Source of the DNA: Litchfieldella anticariensis FP35 = DSM 16096
GTDB lineage: Bacteria; Pseudomonadota; Gammaproteobacteria; Pseudomonadales; Halomonadaceae
Assembly (NCBI RefSeq): GCF_000409775.1
Contig: NZ_KE332377.1
Coordinates: forward strand, 682,001 to 746,000
Direction: 5' to 3'
Length of the DNA stretch: 64,000 nucleotides
In this document: in pieces, positions 48,980 to 57,940 of the stretch
Position numbering within the stretch: the stretch's first letter is position 1
Layout: each line of letters opens with the position of its first letter
Notes under the pieces: generated by a model
Database searches by the model: none
The model's input: the letters and a program-made list of their open reading frames with translations, nothing else
Told to the model about the DNA's origin: nothing
Position numbers and translations under genes: made by a program

Positions 48980-50068
48980 ATGCCGAGAAAACAGGTTCGG
49001 CTCGAACACTCCGTCGAATACCTTTCAGTCATGGACAAGCGGGGCCGGGTGGATGAGAAGTTAGCCCCCAAGATCGATAACGAGCGCCTGCTGGAAATGC
49101 ATCGAACGATGCTGCTGAGTCGACGTCTAGACGAACAGATGCTGATTCTGCAACGGCAAGGACGTATCGGTACCTTTGCTCCCGCCATTGGGCAGGAGGG
49201 TTGCCAGGTGGGCGCCATGGCGGCACTTTCTAGACGTGATTGGTTTGTCCCCGCGTTTCGCGAAACATCTGCCATGCTGTGGCGGGGATTCGAACCTACC
49301 AATCTGCTGTTATATAACGCCGGCTATAACGAGGGAGGAGCCATTCCCGAGGATAGCCACGACCTGCCAATTGCCATTCCCGTGGCATCGCAGCTTCCTT
49401 ATGCCGTAGGCCTAGCGTATGGCACCGATTATCGCGATACCGATGAAATCGTCATCACCTTCTTCGGTGACGGGGCGACGTCAGAAGGCGATTTTCATGA
49501 AGCGATGAATTTCGCTAGCGTGTTCAAGACACCGATAGTCTTCCTGTGCCAGAACAACCATTGGGCCATCTCAATGCCACGTCGTCGCCAAAGCGAGTCC
49601 AAGACATTGGCGCAAAAGGCTTTGGCGTACGGTATGCCGGCACTCCAGATCGATGGCAATGACGTCTTCGCCGTCTATGCGGCTGTAGAGGAGGCGGCTG
49701 AGCGTGCTCGTGCCGGGAAAGGGCCGATGATGATCGAGGCCATCACCTATCGTATGTCGGTACACACTACCGCCGACGACCCCGGTAAATATCGAGATGA
49801 AGAGGAAGTGGAAAAGTGGCAGGAGTGGGATCCGATCCTGCGCCTGCAGAAATATCTCAAAGCCAAGAAGCATCTGACTGACCAGCAGATAGACGAACTG
49901 GAAGAGGAAATTGCGAAGCAGGTCAATGAGGCGTGGGAGAAAGCAGACAAGCAGATGCAGGAACTCGACGATCCATCAGTCATCTTCGATCACCTTTATG
50001 AACAATTACCGGAGTATCTGAAGGCGCAGCGGCAGGCGTTCGAGCAACGACTCAAGCATGGGGGTTGA
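48980..50068 (+). CDS. pdhA: 2-oxoacid (pyruvate) dehydrogenase E1 component, alpha subunit
   Basis: A 362-residue thiamine-diphosphate enzyme subunit. The TPP motif is GDGATSEGDFHEAMNFASVF and later NNHWAIS. The opening LLEMHRTMLLSRRLDEQM and the phospho-loop-like YRMSVHTTADDPGKYR region are typical of E1-alpha of pyruvate dehydrogenase. It decarboxylates a 2-oxoacid with the beta subunit. Branched-chain 2-oxoacids are an alternative substrate. A GGAGG lies 7 nt before the start. It opens a four-gene E1a-E1b-E2-E3 operon. Confidence 0.9.
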   Translation: MPRKQVRLEHSVEYLSVMDKRGRVDEKLAPKIDNERLLEMHRTMLLSRRLDEQMLILQRQGRIGTFAPAIGQEGCQVGAMAALSRRDWFVPAFRETSAMLWRGFEPTNLLLYNAGYNEGGAIPEDSHDLPIAIPVASQLPYAVGLAYGTDYRDTDEIVITFFGDGATSEGDFHEAMNFASVFKTPIVFLCQNNHWAISMPRRRQSESKTLAQKALAYGMPALQIDGNDVFAVYAAVEEAAERARAGKGPMMIEAITYRMSVHTTADDPGKYRDEEEVEKWQEWDPILRLQKYLKAKKHLTDQQIDELEEEIAKQVNEAWEKADKQMQELDDPSVIFDHLYEQLPEYLKAQRQAFEQRLKHGG

Positions 50069-50072
50069 TTCA

Positions 50073-51053
50073 ATGGCCAACCTGAACATGGCGGATGCAT
50101 TGAATCTGGCGCTGATGCAGGAAATGGAAAAGGACGGCGATGTGATCGTCTTCGGTGAGGATGTCGGTGTCGATGGCGGCGTGTTCCGGATCACCGATGG
50201 CCTGCTCGATCGTTTCGGTGAGCGTCGAGTCATCGATACTCCCGTCGCGGAAACGGCGATTGCCGGATTCGCCATTGGCATGGCTGCCTATGGCCTCAAG
50301 CCGGTTGGAGAAATGCAATTCACCGGTTTCAGCTACCAAGGTTTTCATCAAATGGAATCGCATGCTGCGCGATTGCGTTGGCGCAGCCGCGGTCGCTATC
50401 CGATTTCCATGGTACTGAGAATGCCGTATGGAGCAGGGGTGCATGCCCTTGAGCACCATTCGGAAAGCCGTGAGGTCTACTATGCCCATACGCCAGGCCT
50501 CAAAATGGTAATTCCTTCCACTCCTCGCAATGCACGCGCGTTGCTGGTCAGTGCCATCCGCGACCCTGATCCAGTGATCTTTTTCGAACCCAAGGCCATT
50601 TATCGCGCGTTTCGTGAGGAAGTGCCCGAGGAGGAGGAAACACTGCCGATCGGGCAGTCACGAACCGCCCGCCAGGGAAGCGACCTGACCATGATTTCCT
50701 ATGGTGCCATGCTGCACCGTACCCTCGAGGCAGCCGAGCGTCTCGCCGACGAAGACGGTGCCGAGGCCGAGGTCATCGACTTGTTGAGTCTGTCGCCGCT
50801 GGATCATGAACGTTTCACCCAGTCGGCGCGCAATACGGGACGCGTTGTGATCGTCCATGAGGCCCATCGTAGTTATGGGCCCGCGGGGGAAATAATGGCC
50901 CGGCTGATTGAGGAATCCTTCTACTATCTCGAGGCACCGATCCGCCGGGTAACCGGTTTCGATACCATCGTGCCGATGTTTGCCCGCGAGCAGGATTATT
51001 TGCCTGACGTCGAACGCATTCTGGAAGCCACACGTGCTGCCATGAATGACTGA
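50073..51053 (+). CDS. pdhB: 2-oxoacid (pyruvate) dehydrogenase E1 component, beta subunit
   Basis: A 326-residue E1-beta subunit. The start MANLNMADALNLALMQEM is followed by VFGEDVGVDGGVFRITDGL, RVIDTPVAETAIAGFAIGMA and MPYGAGVHALEHHSES, all typical. It completes the TPP active site with PdhA. ATG 50073 is preferred over 50058, which would overlap the pdhA stop and add MGVDS. It follows pdhA by 4 nt. Confidence 0.92.
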   Translation: MANLNMADALNLALMQEMEKDGDVIVFGEDVGVDGGVFRITDGLLDRFGERRVIDTPVAETAIAGFAIGMAAYGLKPVGEMQFTGFSYQGFHQMESHAARLRWRSRGRYPISMVLRMPYGAGVHALEHHSESREVYYAHTPGLKMVIPSTPRNARALLVSAIRDPDPVIFFEPKAIYRAFREEVPEEEETLPIGQSRTARQGSDLTMISYGAMLHRTLEAAERLADEDGAEAEVIDLLSLSPLDHERFTQSARNTGRVVIVHEAHRSYGPAGEIMARLIEESFYYLEAPIRRVTGFDTIVPMFAREQDYLPDVERILEATRAAMND

Positions 51054-51067
51054 AGCGGTAACGGACT

Positions 51068-52411
51068 ATGAGCCAGGAATTCAAGTTTTCCGATCCCGGG
51101 GAAGGGCTGCAGGAGGCCGAAGTACTCGAAATCCACGTAGAGGAGGGCACTTATGTCAATGATGGCGATATAGTGTTCACCGTGGAGACCGACAAGGCCG
51201 CCACGGACATTCCTGCACCATTCACGGGGAGGGTGGAAAAGATTCACCTCAAAACCGGGGACACTGTCCGGGTCGATGACGTTTTGCTCACTTACCAACC
51301 CGCTGACGAAGGTGATGAGGAGCAGCAACAATCCGATTCGGAGCAGGAGCAGGAACAGAAGCAACAAGCCAAAACCGAGAAAGAGGAGAAGGAAGAGCAA
51401 GAGAAGAGAGACGCTGATACGGGAAAGCAAAAGGAGAGGGAAGCCACCAAGCGCAAACAGGAAGACAAAGCCGAGCCGAAGGCGAAAGAGCGCGAACACC
51501 AAGCGCCGGTCCCCGCCTCGCCGAGCACACGGCGCATCGCTCGAGAACGTGGAATCGATTTACGTGATGTCGAGCCAAGTGGACCGCAAGGCCGAGTTAC
51601 GACCGAGGATGTCGAGGCTTTCGGCGGCGAAAGCAAGGAAAAAGCGTCAGGGGAGGCCTCATCCAAGTCCACCACGCTGCCTGATTTCACTCGCTGGGGA
51701 GAAGTCGAGCGCCAGCCGATGCGCTCCATCCGTCGAGTCACCGCCGAGCGAATGTCGCAGGCTTGGCGGGAAATACCACACGTCTTTCATCAGGACATAG
51801 CCGATGTCACGGAACTGGAGCGCTTCCGCCATCAGTATGAAGACAGTGCCCAGGCCAAAGGTGGCAAGTTCACGCTGACCATTCTGGTGATGAAAGCGCT
51901 GGTCTTTGCTATGAAGCAATTCCCTCGTTTCAATGCCAGTTTGGATACCGAGAATCAAGAAATCATTCTCAAGCACTACTACAACATCGGCATGGCAGTT
52001 GCCACCGATCGTGGACTGTTGGTCCCCGTCATCCGTGATGTCGATCGCAAGAACCTCATTGAACTCACCGAGGCCGTCAGTACCACGGTGGAAAAGGCAC
52101 GCAACGGTGAACTACGCCGCGAGGACATGGAAGGCGCTAGTATGACGCTGACCAATCCTGGACCTTTGGGTGGCACCTCGCTGTCGCCATTGATCAACCC
52201 GCCCGAAGTGGCGATTCTGGGGCTTGGGCAAGCTCGATTGGAGCCTGTGGTTCACGGTGATCTCGACAACTATGAAGTCAAGCCGAGACGGCGCCTGCCG
52301 CTGTCGCTCGGTTTCGACCATCGCGTCAATGACGGGGCCGATGCGGCAAATTTCGTCACGACTTTGATTGGTGCGCTGGAGGATCCACGATCGCTGCTTC
52401 TCAAGATCTGA
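51068..52411 (+). CDS. pdhC: Dihydrolipoamide acyltransferase E2 with a highly charged linker
   Basis: A 447-residue E2. The single lipoyl domain (residues 1-78) has the lipoyl Lys43 in VETDKAATDIP. A linker (about 79-150) is made almost only of Glu, Lys, Gln, Asp and Arg. The peripheral subunit-binding domain starts STRRIARERGIDLRDVEPSG, and the catalytic domain has HRVNDG (His418). It moves the acyl group to CoA. The usual linker is Ala/Pro-rich, so this charged linker is unusual. The gene is 14 nt after pdhB. Confidence 0.93.
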   Translation: MSQEFKFSDPGEGLQEAEVLEIHVEEGTYVNDGDIVFTVETDKAATDIPAPFTGRVEKIHLKTGDTVRVDDVLLTYQPADEGDEEQQQSDSEQEQEQKQQAKTEKEEKEEQEKRDADTGKQKEREATKRKQEDKAEPKAKEREHQAPVPASPSTRRIARERGIDLRDVEPSGPQGRVTTEDVEAFGGESKEKASGEASSKSTTLPDFTRWGEVERQPMRSIRRVTAERMSQAWREIPHVFHQDIADVTELERFRHQYEDSAQAKGGKFTLTILVMKALVFAMKQFPRFNASLDTENQEIILKHYYNIGMAVATDRGLLVPVIRDVDRKNLIELTEAVSTTVEKARNGELRREDMEGASMTLTNPGPLGGTSLSPLINPPEVAILGLGQARLEPVVHGDLDNYEVKPRRRLPLSLGFDHRVNDGADAANFVTTLIGALEDPRSLLLKI

Positions 52412-52427
52412 CGGAGAAAAGACGACG

Positions 52428-53852
52428 ATGGCACGCAAGGAGCAAGACGCAACGATACCCGAACGTACCGATGTTGCTGTCATCGGCGGTGGTCCTGGAG
52501 GTTACGCCGCCGCATTCGAAGCGGCTGCGCACGGACTCGACGTCACCCTGATCAGCGACGAAGAACGCATCGGCGGGGTCTGTCTGTTGCGTGGTTGCAT
52601 TCCTTCCAAGACGCTATTGCATGTCACCGAACTGCTGCATGCGACGCAGCATGCCGACAGCATGGGGATCGCTTTCGAGCCACCCAGGATCGATCCGGAA
52701 GCGTTGCGAAAGTGGAAAGATGAAGTGATCGTCAAGTTGACCGATGGGCTCGCGGCGCTATGCCAACAGCGCGGTGTCCGCCTGGTCCAGGCACGAGCCA
52801 GGTTTGCAGGCAATCATCAACTGCGCCTCGAGGGAGCTGAACGCGACACACTGGGCTATGGCCATGCCATCATCGCGACTGGATCTCGACCCACGGCTTT
52901 ACCGGACGTCGACTTTGCGGCCAGTGATCGGATCATGGATTCGACCGATGCGCTGGCCTTGAAAGAGATTCCCAAGTCGTTGCTGGTTGTCGGAGGCGGC
53001 TATATCGGGCTTGAGATGGGCATGGTCTACCAAGCGCTGGGTAGCCGGGTGACACTGGTCGAAATGGCCGATCGCCTGATGGCAAATGCCGATCCCGATC
53101 TGGTCGAGCCGTTGGCCACCAAATGCGACAAGTTGTTCGAGAGCGTCCAACTGAATACCAAGGTGGCTGGACTCAAGGAGACACGACGGCAGGTCAAGGC
53201 CACATTGGAAAGTGACGATAGCAGTCAAGACCGCCATTTTGAGCGGGTATTGGTTGCCGTGGGTCGCCAACCCAATACCGACGAATTGGGGCTCGACCAG
53301 ACAGATGTCGAGTACGATGATGAGGGATTCATTCAAGTCGATGCGCAACGGCAGACTCGTGACGACAAGATCTATGCCATCGGTGATGTGACTGGCGGTA
53401 TGTTGTTGGCCCATGAAGCCATGCACGAAGGCAAGGTCGCTGCCAAGGCCATTGCAGGGAAATCAGCAGCATTCGATGTGCGTGCAGTACCGGCGGTGGT
53501 ATTCACCGCACCTCAGTTAGCCTGGTGCGGACTTACTGAGCAGCAAGCGAAACAAGATGACATCGAGATCAAGACGCTGCGTTTTCCTTGGCAAGCCTCG
53601 GGACGCGCACTGTCGATGGGTGCTGAGGACGGCATGACCAAATGGATCGTCGAACCTGAAAGCGGCCGTATCCTGGGTATGGGGATCGTCGGTCCGCAGG
53701 CGGAATCGCTGATCGCCGAAGGCGTACTGGCCGTCGAAATGGGGGCAGTCGCCGAGGATCTCGCGCTGACAGTGCATCCACATCCAACGCTGAGCGAGAC
53801 CATTGGCGAGTGCGCCGAGCTATTTCTTGGCCAAGCGACGCATTATGGCTGA
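52428..53852 (+). CDS. lpdA: Dihydrolipoyl dehydrogenase (E3)
   Basis: A 474-residue flavoprotein. The FAD motif is VIGGGPGGYAAAFEA, and the redox cysteines Cys52 and Cys57 are in GGVCLLRGCIPSK. The NAD motif is VVGGGYIGLEMGMVYQ, and the C-terminal His-Glu pair is in HPHPTLSE. It reoxidises lipoamide for the preceding E2. The start at 52428 fits the fold; the in-frame extension to 52368 lies inside pdhC. No clear terminator follows; an AT-rich stretch begins about 20 nt later. Confidence 0.94.
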   Translation: MARKEQDATIPERTDVAVIGGGPGGYAAAFEAAAHGLDVTLISDEERIGGVCLLRGCIPSKTLLHVTELLHATQHADSMGIAFEPPRIDPEALRKWKDEVIVKLTDGLAALCQQRGVRLVQARARFAGNHQLRLEGAERDTLGYGHAIIATGSRPTALPDVDFAASDRIMDSTDALALKEIPKSLLVVGGGYIGLEMGMVYQALGSRVTLVEMADRLMANADPDLVEPLATKCDKLFESVQLNTKVAGLKETRRQVKATLESDDSSQDRHFERVLVAVGRQPNTDELGLDQTDVEYDDEGFIQVDAQRQTRDDKIYAIGDVTGGMLLAHEAMHEGKVAAKAIAGKSAAFDVRAVPAVVFTAPQLAWCGLTEQQAKQDDIEIKTLRFPWQASGRALSMGAEDGMTKWIVEPESGRILGMGIVGPQAESLIAEGVLAVEMGAVAEDLALTVHPHPTLSETIGECAELFLGQATHYG

Positions 53853-53886
53853 TGGCCAGCGGGCACATGAATATATATAGACTTCG

Positions 53887-53902
53887 CATAATATATATTA
53901 TG
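53887..53902. promoter_or_regulatory. AT-rich 16-bp perfect palindrome
   Basis: CATAATATATATTATG (53887-53902) is its own reverse complement. It lies in a short, very AT-rich stretch, unlike the surrounding GC-rich DNA, upstream of the protease/ATP-grasp cluster. It could be an operator; no regulator can be named. Confidence 0.45.
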
Positions 53903-53960
53903 TTAAATCAGAGATACGCATCTTTCTTCAAAACTACCCAGTTAATTAGCGCTCACGGAA

Positions 53961-53990
53961 TTGGACAGCACCTCAACCGCACCGTAACAT
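53961..53990 (+). promoter_or_regulatory. Candidate promoter of the retropepsin/7TM/ATP-grasp cluster
   Basis: TTGGAC (53961-53966) and TAACAT (53985-53990) are 18 nt apart and lie 62 nt before the first gene of the cluster. The match is moderate. Confidence 0.4.
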
Positions 53991-54051
53991 TCGCCAACGG
54001 CAACGCCTGTACGGGCTTTTATCAGGAATCCTCCAAGGAATATCCTTTGTC

Positions 54052-54903
54052 ATGCGAATTCGGTGTCTTCTGTCTTCTACCACTCTATTGACCACCAGCT
54101 TGGTGGCCGGCTGCGCCTTCAATCAACCTGCTGCCGAGCCCACGCCCACTCTGGATCCCCAGGTTTTTGAGCAGCGTATCGATCAGCTCGAGCAACATTT
54201 GGCTGGTCGCTGCGATCTCCAGAATGTGGCGCTCCAGGGCCAGGACAACCAGATCCGCGCCCTACGCAGCGAAGTACAGGCAGTCGGTAGCCTAACCCGT
54301 AATTTGCGTGCTGATGTCGAACGAATCGCCGGCGAACCGACAGTCGTTACCACCCAGTGCGAGAACGATGAGAAAGGTTTGCTGTACGACAAGGAAGTGC
54401 TGGGGCGCAGCGAATGGATTGGCCTGCCAGGCATCGGTACTTACCTGAAAGCACGTATCGACACCGGTGCCAATACGTCATCGCTATCGGCAAAGGAAAT
54501 TACTCGCTTCGAGCGTGATGGCGAGAATTGGGTGCGTTTCAAGCTTGCTTTGAATGAGGATGACGTAGCTGTCGACCAGGTTCGCGATGAATGGATCGAA
54601 GCTCCCATTGTGCGCCGCGTACGCATTACACAAGCGGCTGGCAATGATTCACGTCCGGTCGTCAGCTTGCCGATGACCCTGGGCTCAATCAACGAACAAG
54701 TGGAATTCACTCTCAACGACCGCACACACCTCAACTACCCCGTTTTATTGGGCCGCCGGTTCATGATGGATATCGCTGTTATCGATGTCGCCCAAACCTA
54801 TATCCACCCTCGCCCGGAATTCCCCGGTGGCGCTCCTTCCGAGCAAGCCGGCAAAGACGAAGCCGGTGACGACGAAGAAGATTCGGCCGAAACCAGCGAA
54901 TAA
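54052..54903 (+). CDS. Lipoprotein with retropepsin-like (putative ATP-dependent zinc protease) domain
   Basis: A 283-residue lipoprotein. The signal peptide ends in the lipobox LVAGC (Cys21). A short coiled coil follows (about residues 38-90, FEQRIDQLEQHLAG). The C-terminal domain, about residues 118-260, belongs to the family Pfam calls Zn_protease (PF05618) but has the retropepsin-type aspartic motif ARIDTGANTSSLSA with Asp137, and a closing LLGRRFMMDIAVID. An acidic tail ends the protein. It is the first of three tightly spaced genes. The substrate is unknown. In this family such genes repeatedly neighbour RimK-like ATP-grasp ligases. Confidence 0.82.
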   Translation: MRIRCLLSSTTLLTTSLVAGCAFNQPAAEPTPTLDPQVFEQRIDQLEQHLAGRCDLQNVALQGQDNQIRALRSEVQAVGSLTRNLRADVERIAGEPTVVTTQCENDEKGLLYDKEVLGRSEWIGLPGIGTYLKARIDTGANTSSLSAKEITRFERDGENWVRFKLALNEDDVAVDQVRDEWIEAPIVRRVRITQAAGNDSRPVVSLPMTLGSINEQVEFTLNDRTHLNYPVLLGRRFMMDIAVIDVAQTYIHPRPEFPGGAPSEQAGKDEAGDDEEDSAETSE

Positions 54904-54912
54904 GGACGCCAC

Positions 54913-56421
54913 ATGTCACGCCTGCCTTTCTATCTCTTGACCGGCATCCTTCTGGTTGCAGGTATCGCACTCAGTATCCATCGTCATATTCAATTCGAGG
55001 TGCCGTGGACGCCGGGTGAGCAACGTCAGGTCTGGGAAATTGAAGCCCAGGTCAATTTCAGCGCCCAGGGGGATCCGGTTCTCGTCGACATGGCGCTTCC
55101 GTCCCACCAGCAGGGTTACCGTATCCTGACCGAAAATACGGCCTCTTCCGGGTACGGCCTGTCCTTTCTCGAAGATCAGCGTGGTCGGCGGGCGCAGTGG
55201 TCGACTCGCGAAGCGGCTGGTGCACAGCAGCTCTATTACTCTGCTCAATTGTTGGTCGTTCCGGACGGTCGGCCGCGAGAGATCCAGCCTCCCCCCCTGC
55301 CCGACAATATTCATTGGGAGAGCCCTTTCGCTAGCGCCGCCAACCAGGTCATCGAACACGCTCACCAGCGTAGCGCCGATCCTTTCACCTTTACGCGCGA
55401 GCTGGTACGCGACTTTACGGGGGATCGTCAGGGTGAAAACGCCCGGCTTTTGTTGACCCAATTCGACCGCACACCGTTGCTGGTGCGCCTACTCAATGAG
55501 GCTGGTGTGCATGCACGCGAGGTCAGCGGATTGCTGCTGGAAGATGGACGCAGACGCCAAAACCTGACGTCGTGGCTTCAGGTCTTCGGTGAGGATGGGA
55601 AATGGGTGTTGTTCAATCCCAGGACAGGAGAACAGGGACGCCCTGACAATTTGCTGTTATGGGAGGATCGCGGGCAAGCGGTGCTAGAAGTCCAAGGTGG
55701 AATCAATTCAAACATCAGTTTCTCGATGATCCAACACAACCAGCCAGCTGCAGCGGCGGTGCGCAATCAGTTGGCCGATAATACCTTGTTGAATTTTTCG
55801 ATCCATAGCCTGCCGCTCGAAGAACAGGCGTTGTTTCAGACCATTCTGCTGATCCCCATAGGGGCACTGGTCGTAGTCTTCTTGCGCGTATTGGTAGGAA
55901 TCAAGACTTCCGGAACCTTCATGCCGGTGCTGATTGCTCTGGCATTCATCCAAACCACTCTGCTCACTGGATTGGTCGGCTTTCTCTTGGTCGTGGCAGT
56001 AGGGCTAGTGATCCGAAGTTATCTCTCACATCTCAATTTGTTATTGGTGGCAAGGGTATCGGCGGTAATCATCACTGTCATCGGTATCATTTCGGTTTTC
56101 TCCGTCCTGTCCTATCGCTTTGGCCTCAATGCGGGACTGACCATCACCTTCTTCCCTATGATCATCCTCTCCTGGACCATCGAACGGATGTCGATCCTAT
56201 GGGAAGAGGAAGGCCCCAAGGAGGTGTTGATCCAAGGGGGCGGAAGCCTATTGACCGCGGTGCTGGCGTATTTGGCCATGAACAACCCCTGGGTGAGGCA
56301 CATTACCTTCAACTTCCTGGGCGTGCAGATGATTCTGATGTCCTTGATTCTGTTGCTGGGTAACTATACCGGTTACCGGCTGCTGGAGTTGCGCCGTTTC
56401 AAACCAGTGACGGAGGACTGA
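54913..56421 (+). CDS. Inactive-transglutaminase / seven-transmembrane protein
   Basis: A 502-residue membrane protein. An N-terminal anchor (about residues 5-23) precedes a periplasmic region of about 290 residues. Part of it (about 150-245) resembles a transglutaminase fold but has no cysteine nucleophile or WHxW-type histidine, matching the inactive transglutaminase domain (Pfam Transglut_i_TM). The C-terminal part (about 305-495) has about seven membrane segments (7TM_transglut), for example LIPIGALVVVFLRVLVGI. It follows the retropepsin-like gene by 9 nt and precedes the ATP-grasp gene by 4 nt. The reaction or ligand is unknown. Confidence 0.82.
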   Translation: MSRLPFYLLTGILLVAGIALSIHRHIQFEVPWTPGEQRQVWEIEAQVNFSAQGDPVLVDMALPSHQQGYRILTENTASSGYGLSFLEDQRGRRAQWSTREAAGAQQLYYSAQLLVVPDGRPREIQPPPLPDNIHWESPFASAANQVIEHAHQRSADPFTFTRELVRDFTGDRQGENARLLLTQFDRTPLLVRLLNEAGVHAREVSGLLLEDGRRRQNLTSWLQVFGEDGKWVLFNPRTGEQGRPDNLLLWEDRGQAVLEVQGGINSNISFSMIQHNQPAAAAVRNQLADNTLLNFSIHSLPLEEQALFQTILLIPIGALVVVFLRVLVGIKTSGTFMPVLIALAFIQTTLLTGLVGFLLVVAVGLVIRSYLSHLNLLLVARVSAVIITVIGIISVFSVLSYRFGLNAGLTITFFPMIILSWTIERMSILWEEEGPKEVLIQGGGSLLTAVLAYLAMNNPWVRHITFNFLGVQMILMSLILLLGNYTGYRLLELRRFKPVTED

Positions 56422-56425
56422 CGGC

Positions 56426-57430
56426 ATGTGGACCACGCCAGGCAAGTTGCGCGCCAAGGGAATCATCGGCATGAACCGGCGCAATATTCGCTATATCGGT
56501 CGCTATAACGATCGCCATCTGTATCCGCTGGTGGACGACAAGCTCAAGACCAAGCTGCTGGCCCATGAATACGGCATTACCACTCCGGCGCTGATCGGCA
56601 CCGTGGCCACACAGTTTGGTGTCAAGCACATCACCGACATGATTGCAGGGCTTTCCGGGTTCGTCATCAAACCAGCCAAGGGCAGTGGCGGCAAAGGTAT
56701 TCTGGTCATCGAGCGCGTGGAGGATAATGTTTACATCAAGCCTAGTGGTGCGCGCCTGGAGCGCGTGGATCTGGAGCGCCACGTCTCGAATATCCTCTCT
56801 GGGCTCTACTCGCTAGGCGGCACGCCAGACGTGGCGGTGGTCGAGGCTCTGATCAACTTCGACGAGACTTTCGCGGAATATACCTACGAGGGGGTTCCAG
56901 ACATACGCGTGATCGTGTTCAAGGGCTATCCCGTCATGGCCATGATGCGCCTGTCCACCGCCGCCTCGGATGGCAAGGCCAACCTCCATCAGGGTGCCGT
57001 GGGAGTAGGCGTGGACATCGCCAGCGGCACGGCCCTGCGTGGCGTTCAGTTCGACCGGCCACGAACTGACCATCCCGACACCAGACACGAATTGGCCAGT
57101 CTGCGCATCCCTGGCTGGGAAACCTTGCTGACCCTGGCCGCCAGTTGCTACGAGATGACCGGCCTCGGATATCTGGGAACCGATATGGTACTCGACCGCG
57201 AACATGGGCCCATGCTGCTGGAACTCAATGCACGCCCTGGACTGGCGATCCAGATGGCCAATGGTGAAGGTCTACGCCCACGTCTCGATCTGATCGAACG
57301 GCAGGCTGAAGGTGCCGATGTTGCAGCTCGGGTCGCCTTCGCGCAGCAGCATTTCGCGCGTAGCGGTGAACTCCAGCCTACCCCCCTTCCCCAATCCGAG
57401 CGCCTGGCTGCCGACGTGCAGGACACGTAG
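56426..57430 (+). CDS. Alpha-L-glutamate ligase-like ATP-grasp protein
   Basis: A 334-residue ATP-grasp protein related to RimK. The glycine-rich ATP loop is FVIKPAKGSGGKG (residues 79-91). The metal-binding C-terminal motif is ELNARPGL (Glu266, Asn268), followed by AIQMANGEGLRPRLD. The N-terminus (GMNRRNIRYIGRYNDRHLYP) is particular to this subfamily. ATP-grasp ligases join a carboxylate to an amine through an acyl phosphate; the substrates here are unknown. GGAGGA overlaps the end of the upstream gene, so translation is coupled. It probably works in the cytosol with the 7TM and protease partners. Confidence 0.84.
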   Translation: MWTTPGKLRAKGIIGMNRRNIRYIGRYNDRHLYPLVDDKLKTKLLAHEYGITTPALIGTVATQFGVKHITDMIAGLSGFVIKPAKGSGGKGILVIERVEDNVYIKPSGARLERVDLERHVSNILSGLYSLGGTPDVAVVEALINFDETFAEYTYEGVPDIRVIVFKGYPVMAMMRLSTAASDGKANLHQGAVGVGVDIASGTALRGVQFDRPRTDHPDTRHELASLRIPGWETLLTLAASCYEMTGLGYLGTDMVLDREHGPMLLELNARPGLAIQMANGEGLRPRLDLIERQAEGADVAARVAFAQQHFARSGELQPTPLPQSERLAADVQDT

Positions 57431-57463
57431 AATGGGGGTTCACCTTAGACGATCAGGTCTCTC

Positions 57464-57910
57464 ATGCTCGATACCAGCGCCTTGATGCAACAAGCCGAAC
57501 GTCAGTGCCAGCAGCGTGGCGTCCGATTCACGCCGATCCGGCGTCGTGTGCTCGAGATGATCGCTGCCAACCAGGGCGGCCTCAAGGCCTACGACCTGCT
57601 CGACCAACTGGCTGTGGAACATGCCTCGGCTCGCCCCCCCACGGTTTACCGCGCTCTCGACTTCCTGATCGAACAGGGGCTGGTACACCGTATCGAATCG
57701 CTGAATGCCTATGTCGCTTGTCCTTGCCCCGAGCATGCTCATGGCTTCCAGCTTTTGATATGTCGACACTGTGGACGAGTCGAGGAGTTGCACCTTGACG
57801 ACGTCAATGCCCAGCTCGCACAACGTGCTCGCGATCTCGGCTTCCGCGTCGAGCGCCAGACCATCGAGCTGCTAGGTGGATGTGACACCTGCAAGGTCGA
57901 GCAGCGCTGA
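57464..57910 (+). CDS. zur: Fur-family zinc uptake regulator Zur
   Basis: A 148-residue Fur-family repressor. The N-terminal winged helix includes RFTPIRRRVLEMIAANQGGLKAYDLLDQL (shown as TPIRRRVLEMIAANQGG) and RPPTVYRALDFLIEQGLVHRI. The metal region is CPCPEHAHGFQLLICRHCGRVEE with a C-terminal GGCDTC, giving the two CxxC pairs of structural zinc. The CPEHAHGF pattern is that of Zur rather than Fur. It senses zinc and represses zinc-uptake genes. No Zur box was recognised upstream. It is followed 30 nt later by hisI. Confidence 0.92.
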   Translation: MLDTSALMQQAERQCQQRGVRFTPIRRRVLEMIAANQGGLKAYDLLDQLAVEHASARPPTVYRALDFLIEQGLVHRIESLNAYVACPCPEHAHGFQLLICRHCGRVEELHLDDVNAQLAQRARDLGFRVERQTIELLGGCDTCKVEQR

Positions 57911-57940
57911 TCTTCATAGCCATAGCCCGGAACGAAAGTC

